This document shows, piece by piece, positions 10,508-21,426 of a DNA stretch of 64,000 bases. The stretch covers positions 3,658,001 to 3,722,000 of the forward strand of contig NC_064682.1 in NCBI RefSeq assembly GCF_023278565.1, in the 5' to 3' direction. The stretch comes from Colletotrichum lupini. Its lineage: Eukaryota > Ascomycota > Sordariomycetes > Glomerellales > Glomerellaceae. Position 1 is the stretch's first letter, and every line of letters starts with the position of its first letter. The translations under genes and the position numbers were made by a program. Below the pieces are notes generated by a model. The model ran no database searches. It saw nothing but the letters and a program-made list of their open reading frames with translations, and was not told the DNA's origin.

Positions 10508-11708
10508 TTACTTTCTATCCTCGTTCCGACTCAGCTTCTCACGGAAATAGCTAGGCCGTTCATCCTCATAAACAACATCAAACCGTGGATCATCTTTGAA
10601 CGTGCCAATAGGGGCGCTCAGCCACTCTCCACTCGTCATGAGCGCCACGCAGCAGTGCCACGGCGTCGTATAGCCCGTCTCGGTGTGTAGCAAACTCAAA
10701 GACACCTTATTCTCGCCTGTGGAATGATGGATAGACAGGCGGAGATGGTTGGGGAAAGCAGCCTTGATAGCGCCAGCGAAAGCCTGTTCTGCATCAGAGG
10801 TACGGTACGCTAACAAGGCGGCTTTCACAGCCCCAAACAGTAGAGAACGCACATATCCGCGGATCATCATTTCCTTGGCGAGGAACTTGATTTCTCGCTT
10901 AAAGCTGTTGTGAGACCTATTCTTGCCGGTTGGAAAGATGTGTTGCAAGTCCGATTCAAGAAACCTCCTGTAACCACAATAGGCCATCAGGGTATCAGGC
11001 TGTGTGGCAATCTCATAGTCGATGTCAAGGTCCTCTTTGCCATATTTATTTAAAAGATACCGGCGAAGGTTGGTCGCATTGGCAACGTAGACAATCTCGC
11101 TCGTCTGCTCAGGAAGGGGAAATTGAAGTAGCTCTTTGAGGCAGGAGAAGTTAATCCGGCCAAAGCCTTTCTTGACAGCCATAGCCCGTAGAGCCTCGCC
11201 GTAGGCCCACGTATCGCGATCTGGGATACATAGTAAGTCTGCAATCAAGGGCATCTTAGCAAAGCCAGTATATAAGATGGGGTGACTCACCGTTGTAGAC
11301 CAGACCGTCTGAAATAATAGTGATCCTGGCACCTGGACTATATATATCTCGTATCCGTAGACATATGGTGTTAAGCCGCTGGAGGGCTAGCTCCTCAGCC
11401 TTGTCTGGCAGGAAGCCGAGGACTTTGTACGCTTTATTGGCCGACTTGAACGGAAATGCCGGGAGACACATATCAATCGGCTTATCTGCTGTGACGAACC
11501 CGTTGATGACGGACAAGAACTTGGTCATACCGGCAGCATGCCGGTACTTGAAATTGTCAATCTTGTCGAGAGCATACTCGAAAATGATGGCAAGGATCCT
11601 GGCAGACGTCTCATCCCCCTTATCCGTCTTCCATATCATCTTCTGAATCGCATCAGTGGCGTGAGCGAAATCTTTGCCATGTAGCGAGCTTCTCAAGTCG
11701 GAGTCCAT
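10508..11708 (-). CDS. Isocyanide (isonitrile) synthase, DIT1/PvcA family
   Basis: Two exons, 11708-11291 and 11238-10508, joined by a 52-bp GT-AG intron that restores the motif SDGLVYND; the product is 382 aa. The ATG at 11708 is chosen because the upstream in-frame codons lack another ATG and a TATTTAAA element lies about 85 bp upstream. Family features (PF05141) are a PFKSANKAYKVLG block, LNTICLRI, PGARITIISDGLVYND and DTWAYGEALRAM. Such enzymes turn the alpha-amino group of an amino acid into an isocyanide using ribulose-5-phosphate. The protein is a single domain, without the oxygenase or NRPS modules to which many fungal homologues are fused. It is divergent from the NRPS-like gene at 12858, which suggests a shared promoter. 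The substrate amino acid cannot be read from sequence. Confidence 0.87.
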
Positions 11709-12857
11709 GGATTGAGTGGCAGTTTGTGTGCAGGGAAAATTGAATGATCCAGAAGAAATTGACCGGGTGATGTAAGACTGAGAGTATAGCACAGGGTTTT
11801 AAATACATGCTCAGCCACACAGGTGCAGTTGATTCTCGACAAGTCGGCCCAAAGTCATTTGCTGCCACTGGTCTATAATGGGCTATCTGAAGAAGGTATG
11901 CGGACATGTGGAAGAGAGCTCCAAAGTCGTTGGTTACTGATGTCCTGCTCAAGTTGTGTCGCGAATACACACGGAACTGGTTACGTTCAGAGGTGCGGCC
12001 AAAATCACAGGAACCGCGGCACGAAGTTGAGTGCTCCGGCAGTCCTCCGCGAGGCCCAATTCTCAGCCACGCGTCTAGACCTGCAGCGGGACTTCCCACA
12101 TCTTCCGAGCAACTATCTTGAAGTGAATGTACATCCAGGTAAGACAAGGTAGGGCATGAGTCCAATTCTCTGCACCTAGGTTTTGGACTTGCTACTTTTG
12201 CTAGCTCATGCAGTTCTCGACTGATACGAAGGGACAAAGGCTCGCACCCCTGCTGATCGAAACGGGCGTCCAAACTGCCAGGGGTGATATCTACATATGC
12301 TGCCCTTCGAGGATCGGCACAGTTCTCGGTTCACAGACGAAAAGCAGGTTGTATTCTTCGTAAGTAGCATAGACTAACGATGGTGATGTGTGTGCAGCCG
12401 TCCTCGTCTCGCCTCACATTGTGTTATCGCTATTGGGTGTTCCCGATACGAGGTTGCCGCTTCGAACTCAAATTGAAAGTTTGGCCTTTCAAGCTCATCG
12501 GCAGCATATGAGGCGTTAGTCCGGCCCATGCGCGCCTGCCGTTCATTTAACGCCCAGTACCGCATCTTTTGGTATTGTCAATCTTTCAGGAGATAGCAGG
12601 GATTCGCGGCGAATCACCAAACGTGCTGAGCCCAAAGTTATCATGCTAAGTAACCAATAAATCTGGCTGTTTTTTCACGCCTTTTGTTCGTGCTAAGAGG
12701 CAGGATATGGGCGTCAAATGGATACCCGAGACCTCGTTATCCCCTACGAAAGTTGCTCCTCTTCTACTATCCTACTCTCAGCACCTTTTCGTCAGGTCTC
12801 GTTCTTGACAGTTCCAGTTCAGCATCTCTTCAAATAGTGTACTGACACCTTGCAACA
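11709..12857. promoter_or_regulatory. Divergent promoter region of the isocyanide synthase and NRPS-like genes
   Basis: 1.15 kb between two head-to-head starts. On the minus strand a TATTTAAA box at about 11795-11804 serves the isocyanide synthase. On the plus strand a C/T-rich stretch at 12760-12850 precedes the NRPS-like ATG. Two TGCTCA hexamers, the core of fungal copper-regulator (MacA/Mac1) sites, occur at 11808-11813 and 11946-11951; this may be chance. An open frame at 11653-12273 on the minus strand has no protein-like features and is discounted. Confidence 0.55.
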
Positions 12858-15800
12858 ATGACTGTCCCAGAGCAATATGGTCGGCGGTTGATTCCCCAGA
12901 TATTAGACAGTTTGGCTTCTGTCGAACCTCACCGCATTATATACTCGGTGGCAAATTCCTCGAATATCTCTCATGGGTTCCAACACATATCTGCTCGAGC
13001 TTTTGCAAAGGCAGTTGACAAGACCGCTTGGTGGTTGCATAGTCAAGTTGGTGAAAAAAGGGTTGTCCGGGCAGCGGCTTACATTGGACCTCGTAAGTGA
13101 AGAAACCAATTGCTGGTAGGAGTTTTGCTTTACTGACTCCAGAAGATGACCTCCGGCACGTTCTGTTGACGTATGCATGTGTCAAGGTCGGCTGCACTGT
13201 GAGTGAAATACCTTACTCCAAGCTATTCAAAACTAGCCGCACGTTTCTAACGCATTAATGGAGGCCCTATTTCTGTCCCCCAAAAATAGCACCGAAGGCG
13301 CACTCGCAGTGCTTGAAGCTGCAAAATGCAGCGTTTGGGTCAACCCATGCGGGTATTCATGTCCTCTGGTGGATGACATCCTGCAGAAGCGCAGTATGAA
13401 GGTGTTCCATTTACCAGAATTGGACGAACTGCTCAATGCAGAGACGACTGAATCGTACCCATACACTAAGACTTTTGACGAAGCTTCTCAAAACCCGTTT
13501 TGTTTACTTCATACCTCCGGATCGACTGGCCTTCCAAAGCCGATCGCGTGGTCGCACGGCCTGATCGGTACAATGGATGCTGTGCGACTACTCCCACATG
13601 TCGAAGGAGATGACGGGCTGTCACCATGGACAAACAATTGGATCGATGGGGATAGAATATACTCATCGTTTCCAATGAGTCACGTATTTCTGCCCCGCTA
13701 TACAACCAAAGACCCCCTTCTAACTGATATCACATTCACAGGGCGCCGGTATCATCATGAACATCCTCCTGCCGTCTCTCTTCGGTCTACACTGTATCAT
13801 GGGCCCTAAAGGTGTAGTGCCTAACATGAACCTTATAGAATCACTTGCAGACCATGCAGAGATCGATATTTGGAGCATGGTCCCGTCATTAGTCGATGAG
13901 CTTGGTGAAACGCCCGATGTCTTGGTCAAGCTCAAGCAATCCAAATTCATCTGCGCTTCCGGTGGCCCAGTCAGCCCTCTCATCGGATCAAAAGTAAACG
14001 ATGTCGTCCGAGTTCTAAACCTGACCGGTACTACAGAAGGCCTGTTTATGGGGAATCTATGGGTAGAAAAACAAGACTGGTATTATTTTGCCTTTCACCC
14101 ATTCTCCGGATTCGAGTTCAAGGAAGTAGAGTCAGGCGTCTATGAACATTGGGTACATCGCAACGACCACTGGCCCCTATTCCAAGGTATCTTTCATACT
14201 TTCCCGAATGAAAGGAGTGTCAACTTCAAAGATCTATACACCAAACACCCTACTAAGCCGAATCTATGGGCTTACAAAGGGCGCAATGACGACATCGTTG
14301 TGTTGTCTAACGGCTATAAGATCTCCCCGTTCGAAACAGAGGCTTTGGTCACCACGCATCCTGATATTAAGGGTTGTCTGATGGCAAGTCATTCCGTCCT
14401 ACATATTGGTCAAACCTAGCTAACGTTCATAGATCGGAGCAGGGAAGCCTCAGGCAGGTCTTCTGATTGAGCTTGAAAACCCAACTTCCAAGACCAACGT
14501 GGTATGGGATAGTATCTGGGCTACAATTGAACGCGCCAACGCATTGTCGTTGCACAAAAATCAGGTGCAAAGTGATTACGTCGCTTTCGCTGAACTAGAT
14601 ACACCTTTTTCCCGCACTGATAAGGGAACGGTGAAGCGACGGGCCACGCTCGAGGCGTATGCTGATTACATCGAGCGCTTCTATAGCTCGCGGTCGGACC
14701 AAGACACCGAGTTCTTAGCTATCGACACCAGTTCTATTGTTTCCATCACCGATGCCATCCGTCACGTCTTAGGCAGTCCTCACCTGCTATTAAGAAGGCC
14801 GCACCCGACGATGACCTCTTCGCCATGGGCTTCGATTCGCTGCTCGGTTTTCGTGCTATCAAGACTCTTCGCGTAGCCACCGGGCTTCGTGACCTGTTGG
14901 CCCCAAGGCATCTCTACGGCAGCCCTACACTCCGCCAGTTCTCAGCGACGTTGGCTCAGCTGGTGGCCGACATGCATAGGAAGGCGATTGACAGATCAGC
15001 TTCGAATGGAACGGTTGCAGACAACGTCGCCGAGATGTACCGCATGATCAATTTGCACCGCATGCGTCTCTCACAAAAGGTTAGCCCTTTCGACCAGATG
15101 AGCCCCAACATATATCTGGGCATGAAGTTTTTCTACCAGCTCCGCAAGGGCGCCCGTTTTGAAGACGTGTTTGTACGATTACAGGCAGGGCTGCGTCGGG
15201 CCATGACATTCATTCCCGAGCTCGAGGGTAAGCTGATGCCCTGTTCGGAGGACGAGATAGGGTACAAGAAGGGTGACATGCGCATTTCGATTCCCCCGGT
15301 GCCTTGTACGGCGACGGCGAACCGCAGCACCGAGTCATCCAGGCCACGACAACTGCGTTACCAAGACCTTTCGGCGGTGCTCCCGTCCTTTGCGGAGCTT
15401 CGTGCCGGTGGCTTCGCGTCTTCAGGCTTTGCAGATGATGTCTTACTTTCAAGCCCGTTGCTGCCGCCGCTGCCGGCCGACTTGTTCGTCGCGCAGGCCA
15501 ATTTTATCACTGGTGGCTGTATCCTAGCCATCAACATGCACCACCAATGCTTCGACGGCACGGGCACCATTATGGTGATGCGTATCTGGGGTGAATGCTG
15601 TCGTTATGTGCAAGGCGATGCCTCGGCGACGTGCGCCTGGCTGGACAAAGAGAGTTTGAATCGTAATCTTCTGCAAATTCTACACGAGATGGAGGGGTAT
15701 GCGAAACCGGCAGGCCAAGTAGACAAGAACGTATGGGGCTTCATCGACATCCCGGATCCGGCCGAGACAGGGACGGAGTCTGTGACCGAAATTAAGAACC

Positions 15801-16606
15801 TCGTCACCGAGTCGTCGCTCCCTCCGGCTCCGTTCTTCCCCCGGAATTTTCAATGGCCGCCGAAACCCCTTCCCAACGGCCGACACTTGGCTTCATCCAC
15901 CTTTATCATTCCGACCGAAATGATTGAGCAGCTCCGGCAAGACGTTCTGGCTGACCCCGCAGCCGGGGGCCTCATCTCGGACAGCGACATGATCCAAGCA
16001 TTCGTTTGGCGAGCGGCCGTCAAAGCGCGTCGCCATGTGGCGATACAGCTGCGCGACGAGACCTTTGAAACGGATGAGATGGCCATCGTTGAGTTGCCTA
16101 TCGATGCCAGGCCTTATTTCTCAAAGCTGCTGCCAGAGTCGTATATGGGCAACCTCGTCGTCATCAACCGGCCGAGCATGCCGGTGGCGACGCTCTGCGG
16201 CACAGAAACAACAGTGGCGCAGATTTCACAGGTGCTCCGCGCTGCTGCTGTCCACATCACGCCTTCATTAGTCCATGATGCATTCACGCTGCTGCAGTCA
16301 GTGCCTGACTACACCAAAGTGACTACCGCATGCATGGAGCTGGAGGGGATGCACACCGCCGTTAATAATTTGATGCTTTTCCAGACGAGTGCTATCTCTT
16401 TCGGAGACGAGTTCCTGGATGATGGCGGAGTGCCATCTGCAATGCGCGTGCAAATGGATGCTATCAACGCGGCATTCCGCATGTTGGTTATACACCCACT
16501 GCGCGAGGACGGTGGGATCGAGCTTGTCATTGGCACGCTGCCAGAAGAACTTGATGCGCTGCTGGCAGATGGCGAGTTTACTAGGTATTGTAGGTTTGTA
16601 GGTTAG
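12858..16606 (+). pseudogene. NRPS-like adenylation-carrier-BAHD acyltransferase, one frameshift
   Basis: Exons 12858-13092, 13143-13198, 13264-13683, 13742-14383 and 14433-16606; apart from one lesion they join to about 1175 aa. The adenylation domain has LLHTSGSTGLPKP, NLTGTTEG and YKGRNDDIVVLSNGYKISP. A carrier domain follows with DDDLFAMGFDSL (phosphopantetheine Ser). The last 500 residues form a BAHD-type acyltransferase with HHQCFDG (HxxxDG). There is no condensation, reductase or thioesterase domain. The fourth intron (14384-14432) is GC-AG with a GCAAGT donor. Near 14770-14776, between adenylation and carrier domains, the reading moves from frame 3 to frame 2: one base is missing in the TTAGGCAGTCC stretch. 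This would end the protein at 14876 unless it is a sequencing error. The architecture equals the non-isocyanide part of CrmA-type synthases; the isocyanide synthase is the divergent neighbour. Expected role: activating an acyl group and passing it to a hydroxyl or amine acceptor. Confidence 0.8.
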
Positions 16607-17816
16607 CTTTAGCAGGCGGGTTACCTTGAATGAAGCCCTTCGACGTGCCGACACAAGAGGGGCATCACATTGCACGAGCCCAGAATAGTACCACGAGCAT
16701 AGAGTCACTTTGGTCCCTTCAGCTGATTTGAGACAACTTCATCGTGTCACAGTTGTAGGGAGATCAATGGATGATGAGTCTAGCCATTAAGACCCGACAT
16801 TAAAGCCTAAGGTCCCGACCGGTAAACCAGCCAGCCCCTTCGTCAACATTACAAGATAACCATTGCCTCGTGAACTCTACACTAAACAAAGGTTACACCA
16901 TGCCGAGAAGGGTGCGGGTATGATTTCAAAATGATTCAACTAAGTTAAGTGCCGGGGACCAGGAAAAGACGTTGGAAAGAGGGAAGATAGAAAGCGTAAA
17001 GGGAGAAGGGGAAGAGCAGCCGGTTGGAGCGCTTCTCCTTAGTTTAGTTTACTGATCCGGAAGAAGCCGGCTTGGGGAAGTTGTACTAACTAAGTCAACA
17101 AGGGGATGATGGCAGGAGTGTGAGGCTATTGACCAGGTCTAAAAGATATGAAATAACTATCCATAACTTTAAAAACATTTTTCGAAAAATAACCAGTACA
17201 TCCAACGGATCGGCCCGCAGCCCACAGCGGCATGGACTAGGATTCATAGTCAAAACTCAACGGCAGACCAGTCTAACCCCCCACGTACTGCTATGTAGAT
17301 CCTCGAGGGATTAGTGCGTTACTCCGTCAAGATACTACACAACAGACAAGGATGCGATCAAGTTGTTACCCTTCCTCGTAACATGCCATTTGAATCAGCC
17401 GCCGCTCATCTTTAGAGGAATACCCTACGCACTGCAGCAATAATCCCTAATTAGTTTGTCCACTAGCCTCCTCTCTTCTTCCTCTTTCTCTCTCCATGCA
17501 ACGAGCCTACGTCTCAACCTCGGGAGTAACGCATTTGTTTCAACAATCCTGTGATCCGTCCATCTTTTCTTTTCGTTCCTTGTTTCCGTTGTTCTTTGAA
17601 GCTTCTTGAGGTAATCAACCTAGGACCAAATACTCCCTCGAGAAGACATCAAACTCGCCTACGGCGCCAAGATCCAGCTCCAGATAAGGAGAGACAGATA
17701 TAGAGAGGACGAGCTTGTGATAACACGCATAGTTTCCCACACCCCCCCCCCCCCCCCTTTCCAAAACAAAAGAATTCTACGTCCGACCGAAGAATTGATT
17801 GACTAGAAATTCCACA
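16607..17816. promoter_or_regulatory. Intergenic region with the transporter promoter
   Basis: No gene is seen in 1.2 kb. The last 350 bp are C/T-rich and include a run of 14 C at 17744-17757, about 60 bp before the transporter ATG, typical of fungal core promoters and leaders. Two short-lived open frames have no protein character. Confidence 0.45.
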
Positions 17817-19829
17817 ATGTCCACAACCACCACTCCCGCTGCAGCGACCACAGCCGCCGTCCTCGACAAGAAACGTCTCTCGTCCGATGGCAAGACCGAA
17901 GTCGGCACCAATATTGTCGATCTCTCCCCCGGAGCCAAGCCCGAGGCCGAGGCCAACGCCAACGTCGAGCAGCGCGCCGGCTTCACCGCTGGAGGCTCTG
18001 CCTCTAGTGTTGATCAGGCCAACAACGACCAGCCCGAGTACCCTTCGACCGCCAAGGTGGCGCTGATTATCTCTTCACTGTGCCTTGCCATCTTCCTTGT
18101 TGCTCTAGATCAGACTATCATTGCTCCTGCGCTGGGTGCAATTAGGGCACAATTCGAAAGTGTCAAGGATATTGTGAGCTATTTATTGGAAACCTTCCAG
18201 CAGAGAAATTCGTTAATAGGTCTCAGGGTTGGTATGGCTCCTCTTACTTGCTCACCACCACAGCTCTCCAGCCCATGTACGGAGCTGTCTACAAGCTCTT
18301 CAATGTGAAGATTGCCTACCTTACAGCCGTTTTCGTCTTTGAGATAGGCAGTCTGATCTCTGCCGTTGCGCCATCCTCAGTTGTCTTCATTGTCGGTCGT
18401 GCCATTGCTGGAGTATGCTATCCTTCCTAATCCAATGGACCATTTATTGTGCTCATACTGATTGACCTTCTCAGATCGGAACCGCGGGTCTTTTCTCTGG
18501 GTCAATTGTCATTATCTCCCTAATCAGTATGTCACCTCAAACACCACGGCCTACATCACCAACATGAGCCCCCACTAACATTCCCGTAGTGCCCCTGGAG
18601 AAGCGTCCCCTTGTCTTTGGTCTCGTCGGCGGCATGTGGGGAATCGCGTCCGTTGCAGGGCCTCTTCTTGGAGGTGCCTTCACCGACCATGCTACCTGGC
18701 GATGGTGTTTTTACATCAACCTCCCTATCGGCGGCCTCGCCATGCTAATCGTCTTCTTCTTCGTCCATGTTAATCATAACTCGGCCGAGTCCCGCAACAC
18801 GCCCTTCACGAAACGTGTCCGGCAACTTGATCTTGCTGGTGCCGCCATCTTCATCCCCGCCATTATCTGTCTGCTTCTCGCCCTGCAGTGGGGGGGCGCC
18901 GATTATCCCTGGAACAACTCGCGCATCATCGGTCTCTTCTGTGGCTTCGGTGCCATGATCGCCATCTTCATTGGCATTCAGTTCTGGAAAAGTGACCAAG
19001 GAACTCTGCCTCCACGTTTGTTTAAGAACCGCAACATCTTATCGGCAATGCTCTTCGCGATGTTCTTCGGCGCCGGCTTTTTTCCCCTTATCTACTACCT
19101 CTGTAAGTTTCCTGTCGCTCCTTTCTTGGAGCGCTCTGCTAACACAGCCTAGCTCTCTACTTCCAGGCCATTCAGGGTGTGAGCGCTGTCCAGGCTGGAA
19201 TCAAGATCCTACCTCTCTTACTCTCAACCGTTCTCAGCGCCATCGTTTCGGGGGGCGTTATTACTGTTGTCGGCTACTATAATTTTGTCATCATCCCTTG
19301 CATGATTCTATTTACTGTTGGTAGTGGCATGCTCACTGTCCTCAACGTTGGTTCGCCCCCGAAAGAGTGGCTCGGCTACCAGGTCATCGCGGGCCTTGGA
19401 CTCGGCGCCGGTTTTCAAGTTGGTGTCTTGGTTGTGCAGACTGTACTACCACAGGAATGGGTTCCTGTCGGTACTGCCGCGGTCCAGTTCTTCCAAGCTC
19501 TCGGGGGGGCTCTCTTTATTGCTGTTGCCCAAACTGTCTTCCAGAACGGCCTCATTGACACTATTAAGGCCGACAACATCGGGATTGACCCTACCATCTT
19601 CATCAACAGTGGTGCCTCGGAGGTCAAGGATGTACTCCGCAGAATGGGTCGACTAGATGCGTTTGACATTATCCTCCAGGCGTATATGAAGGGTCTCCGA
19701 GACACATTCTACATCACCCTGGCTTGTGCTGCTTGTGCCTTCATCTGCTGTTTGTTCTTCCAATGGAAGTCGATTAAGCAGGGACCTGACGGTCACAGAA
19801 AGAAGGCAGAGCCTGCAGTTCCTGTCTAA
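17817..19829 (+). CDS. MFS drug:H+ antiporter-2 (DHA2) efflux transporter, 14 TM
   Basis: Exons 17817-18173, 18227-18412, 18475-18526, 18590-19102 and 19153-19829 join in frame to 594 aa. The ATG at 17817 is the first in frame. About 75 hydrophilic, Ala/Thr-rich cytosolic residues come first, then TM1 with the antiporter signature [11 protein letters not shown], a GWYGSSYLL loop after the first intron, and motif C region [19 protein letters not shown] near TM5. Some fourteen hydrophobic segments follow, and a short basic tail (QGPDGHRKK) ends the protein. All splice junctions are canonical and no lesion is seen. DHA2 proteins sit in the plasma membrane or vacuole and export metabolites or toxins in exchange for protons. 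Being next to the biosynthetic genes, it is the likely exporter of their product. It is the only plus-strand gene of the cluster without damage. Confidence 0.88.
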
Positions 19830-20072
19830 AAGAAATGTACAAGTGTCAACTTTTTCGGATTTCGGTATTTAATGTAAAGTGCGGTGACCATTTCGGGCGT
19901 CCGAGAACTAGCTTCCGAGGTCTTATAAGACCTGCCGTATTCCGGAGTGTGCCTGCGGTGGCTGTGCAAATTCTCACGAATCTGCCCAGCCTGCCGTAGA
20001 CTCATCCGGCATGCAGCCTAAACTTTCCATAATCCACGACCAACAACTTTTCCATCGCACCACAGATTGTCC

Positions 20073-21077
20073 TCAGGTCGAAGGCTCCTTTTGTCGCCAA
20101 TTTCCCGATGCTGCTGATCTAAGTGGTTGAGAAGATCTCGCGCTGTTGTCGCGATTCGAATTCTCATATCTGGGCTTCCGCCAAGCCGAGCGCTCACCAT
20201 TTTCCTTCTCATTTTGCACATCCGAGGGCGTCGTACGATCCTTGAGCTTGTCGGGCAGACCGCGAGCAACGTTGACACGCAGACGACCGGTTCCCCAGAC
20301 CTTGCGATCCAGCGCGTTTCTTGCTGCATCGGCCTCTTCAGCTGTCGCAAAATCGACAAAGCAGTAGTGGTGCTCACCGCCCTTGGCCCTGGTAGACTCA
20401 TGGGGAGTGATACGCTTACTGATGGCTAGTCTTTATCGTCGGAGTCAAGTTAGCGGCGGCATAGGGTAAGTTCACCATCGCTGGCGACTGGAGGGGGTTT
20501 CCTACGGCTTGTGGCCCTCAAGAATTTGTTGCAGTTCATCCTGATGTTGTGCCTGGTCAACCATCGCACCCAATCCTCCAACATAGAGTCTCCTGCCATC
20601 CCCTTCCGTCGCAACGACCTCGTCGAAGTGCTTGATGGCGCCGTACGGTACGCTCTCGATGCCGCCGTTCCTACCGTTCCGCGCTGGTGATCTGCCAGCC
20701 TCGTCGCCGCCCTCACCCCGCGATCCTGACCAGTCTCCCCACCTGTTGAAGGAAGGCTCTCTGTCGCTTTGCCAGCGACTCCGGTTCTGCTTCTTGGGCT
20801 CGCATGGGCCGACCTTGAGTGGTCTACCACGGAGGCGCGCATCAAGGGAGGATAGTGCCCGTTCGGCGTCTGCGCGCTCAGCGAAATCGACGAAGCAGTA
20901 TCCGGGATTCCGAGCCGACACTGGATCCATGGAGATGTGAATTTTTTCGTACCCTTCAAAGCCATTGTCTTTCAGCATCTCCTCGATGTCGACGGGCTGG
21001 ATGCTGTAGAGAAGGTTGCCTAGATAAATGCGCCGGCCATCCTCTAGGGCGGCGGGCTGCTCTGATGACGATGTCAT
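20073..21077 (-). CDS. RNA-binding protein with two RRM domains
   Basis: Two exons, 21077-20506 and 20418-20073, with an 87-bp intron; the product is 305 aa. The start is the ATG before TSSSEQPAAL; the upstream open frame has no other ATG. RRM1 (about residues 15-95) has RNP2 RIYLGNL and RNP1 PGYCFVDFA. A linker rich in Arg, Ser, Gly and Trp follows (about 100-150). RRM2 (about 155-240) has RRLYVGGL and, after the intron, HHYCFVDFA. The tail is charged, with RS and RG content. Such proteins act in nuclear RNA processing or ribonucleoprotein assembly; no closer assignment is justified. It is probably a housekeeping gene that marks the right edge of the cluster. It is convergent with the transporter over 243 bp. 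Confidence 0.85.
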
Positions 21078-21426
21078 GGTGTCGTTTGATGAGATCCGGG
21101 GATCAAATGAGCGTTGAAATGAATAGCTCGCAGCCTTTTGTTCGCTAACCACGTGTCGTTGGGAGGGATGTGAAGGATCAAAATTTGAGAAGCCTAGTGA
21201 GGGGCAAGAACCAAATACCCAGTGGGGTAGTTCGCGTTTTTGCGACTAGGGTTCACCGGCACAGAAAAGCTTATACTTCGTTCCATTGGTCAGTGAACAA
21301 TGAATAACAGTAATATATCAGGCTCTCAAACTGCAACGTCCTCATAACTTAATTGAATGCATTAAAGTGCGATGGTATCGAAATCCAGCTCGAGAATAAG
21401 CGCCTCAAGCACCCTCATAGCCCAGC

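Noticed and set aside
11653..12273. 206-codon minus-strand open frame upstream of the isocyanide synthase
   Set aside because: It overlaps the isocyanide synthase start, has no family-like features or introns, and competes with an opposite-strand frame; treated as promoter DNA.
17744..17757. Run of 14 C as a special element
   Set aside because: Pyrimidine-rich tracts just upstream of start codons are common in fungal promoters; length may also vary by sequencing.
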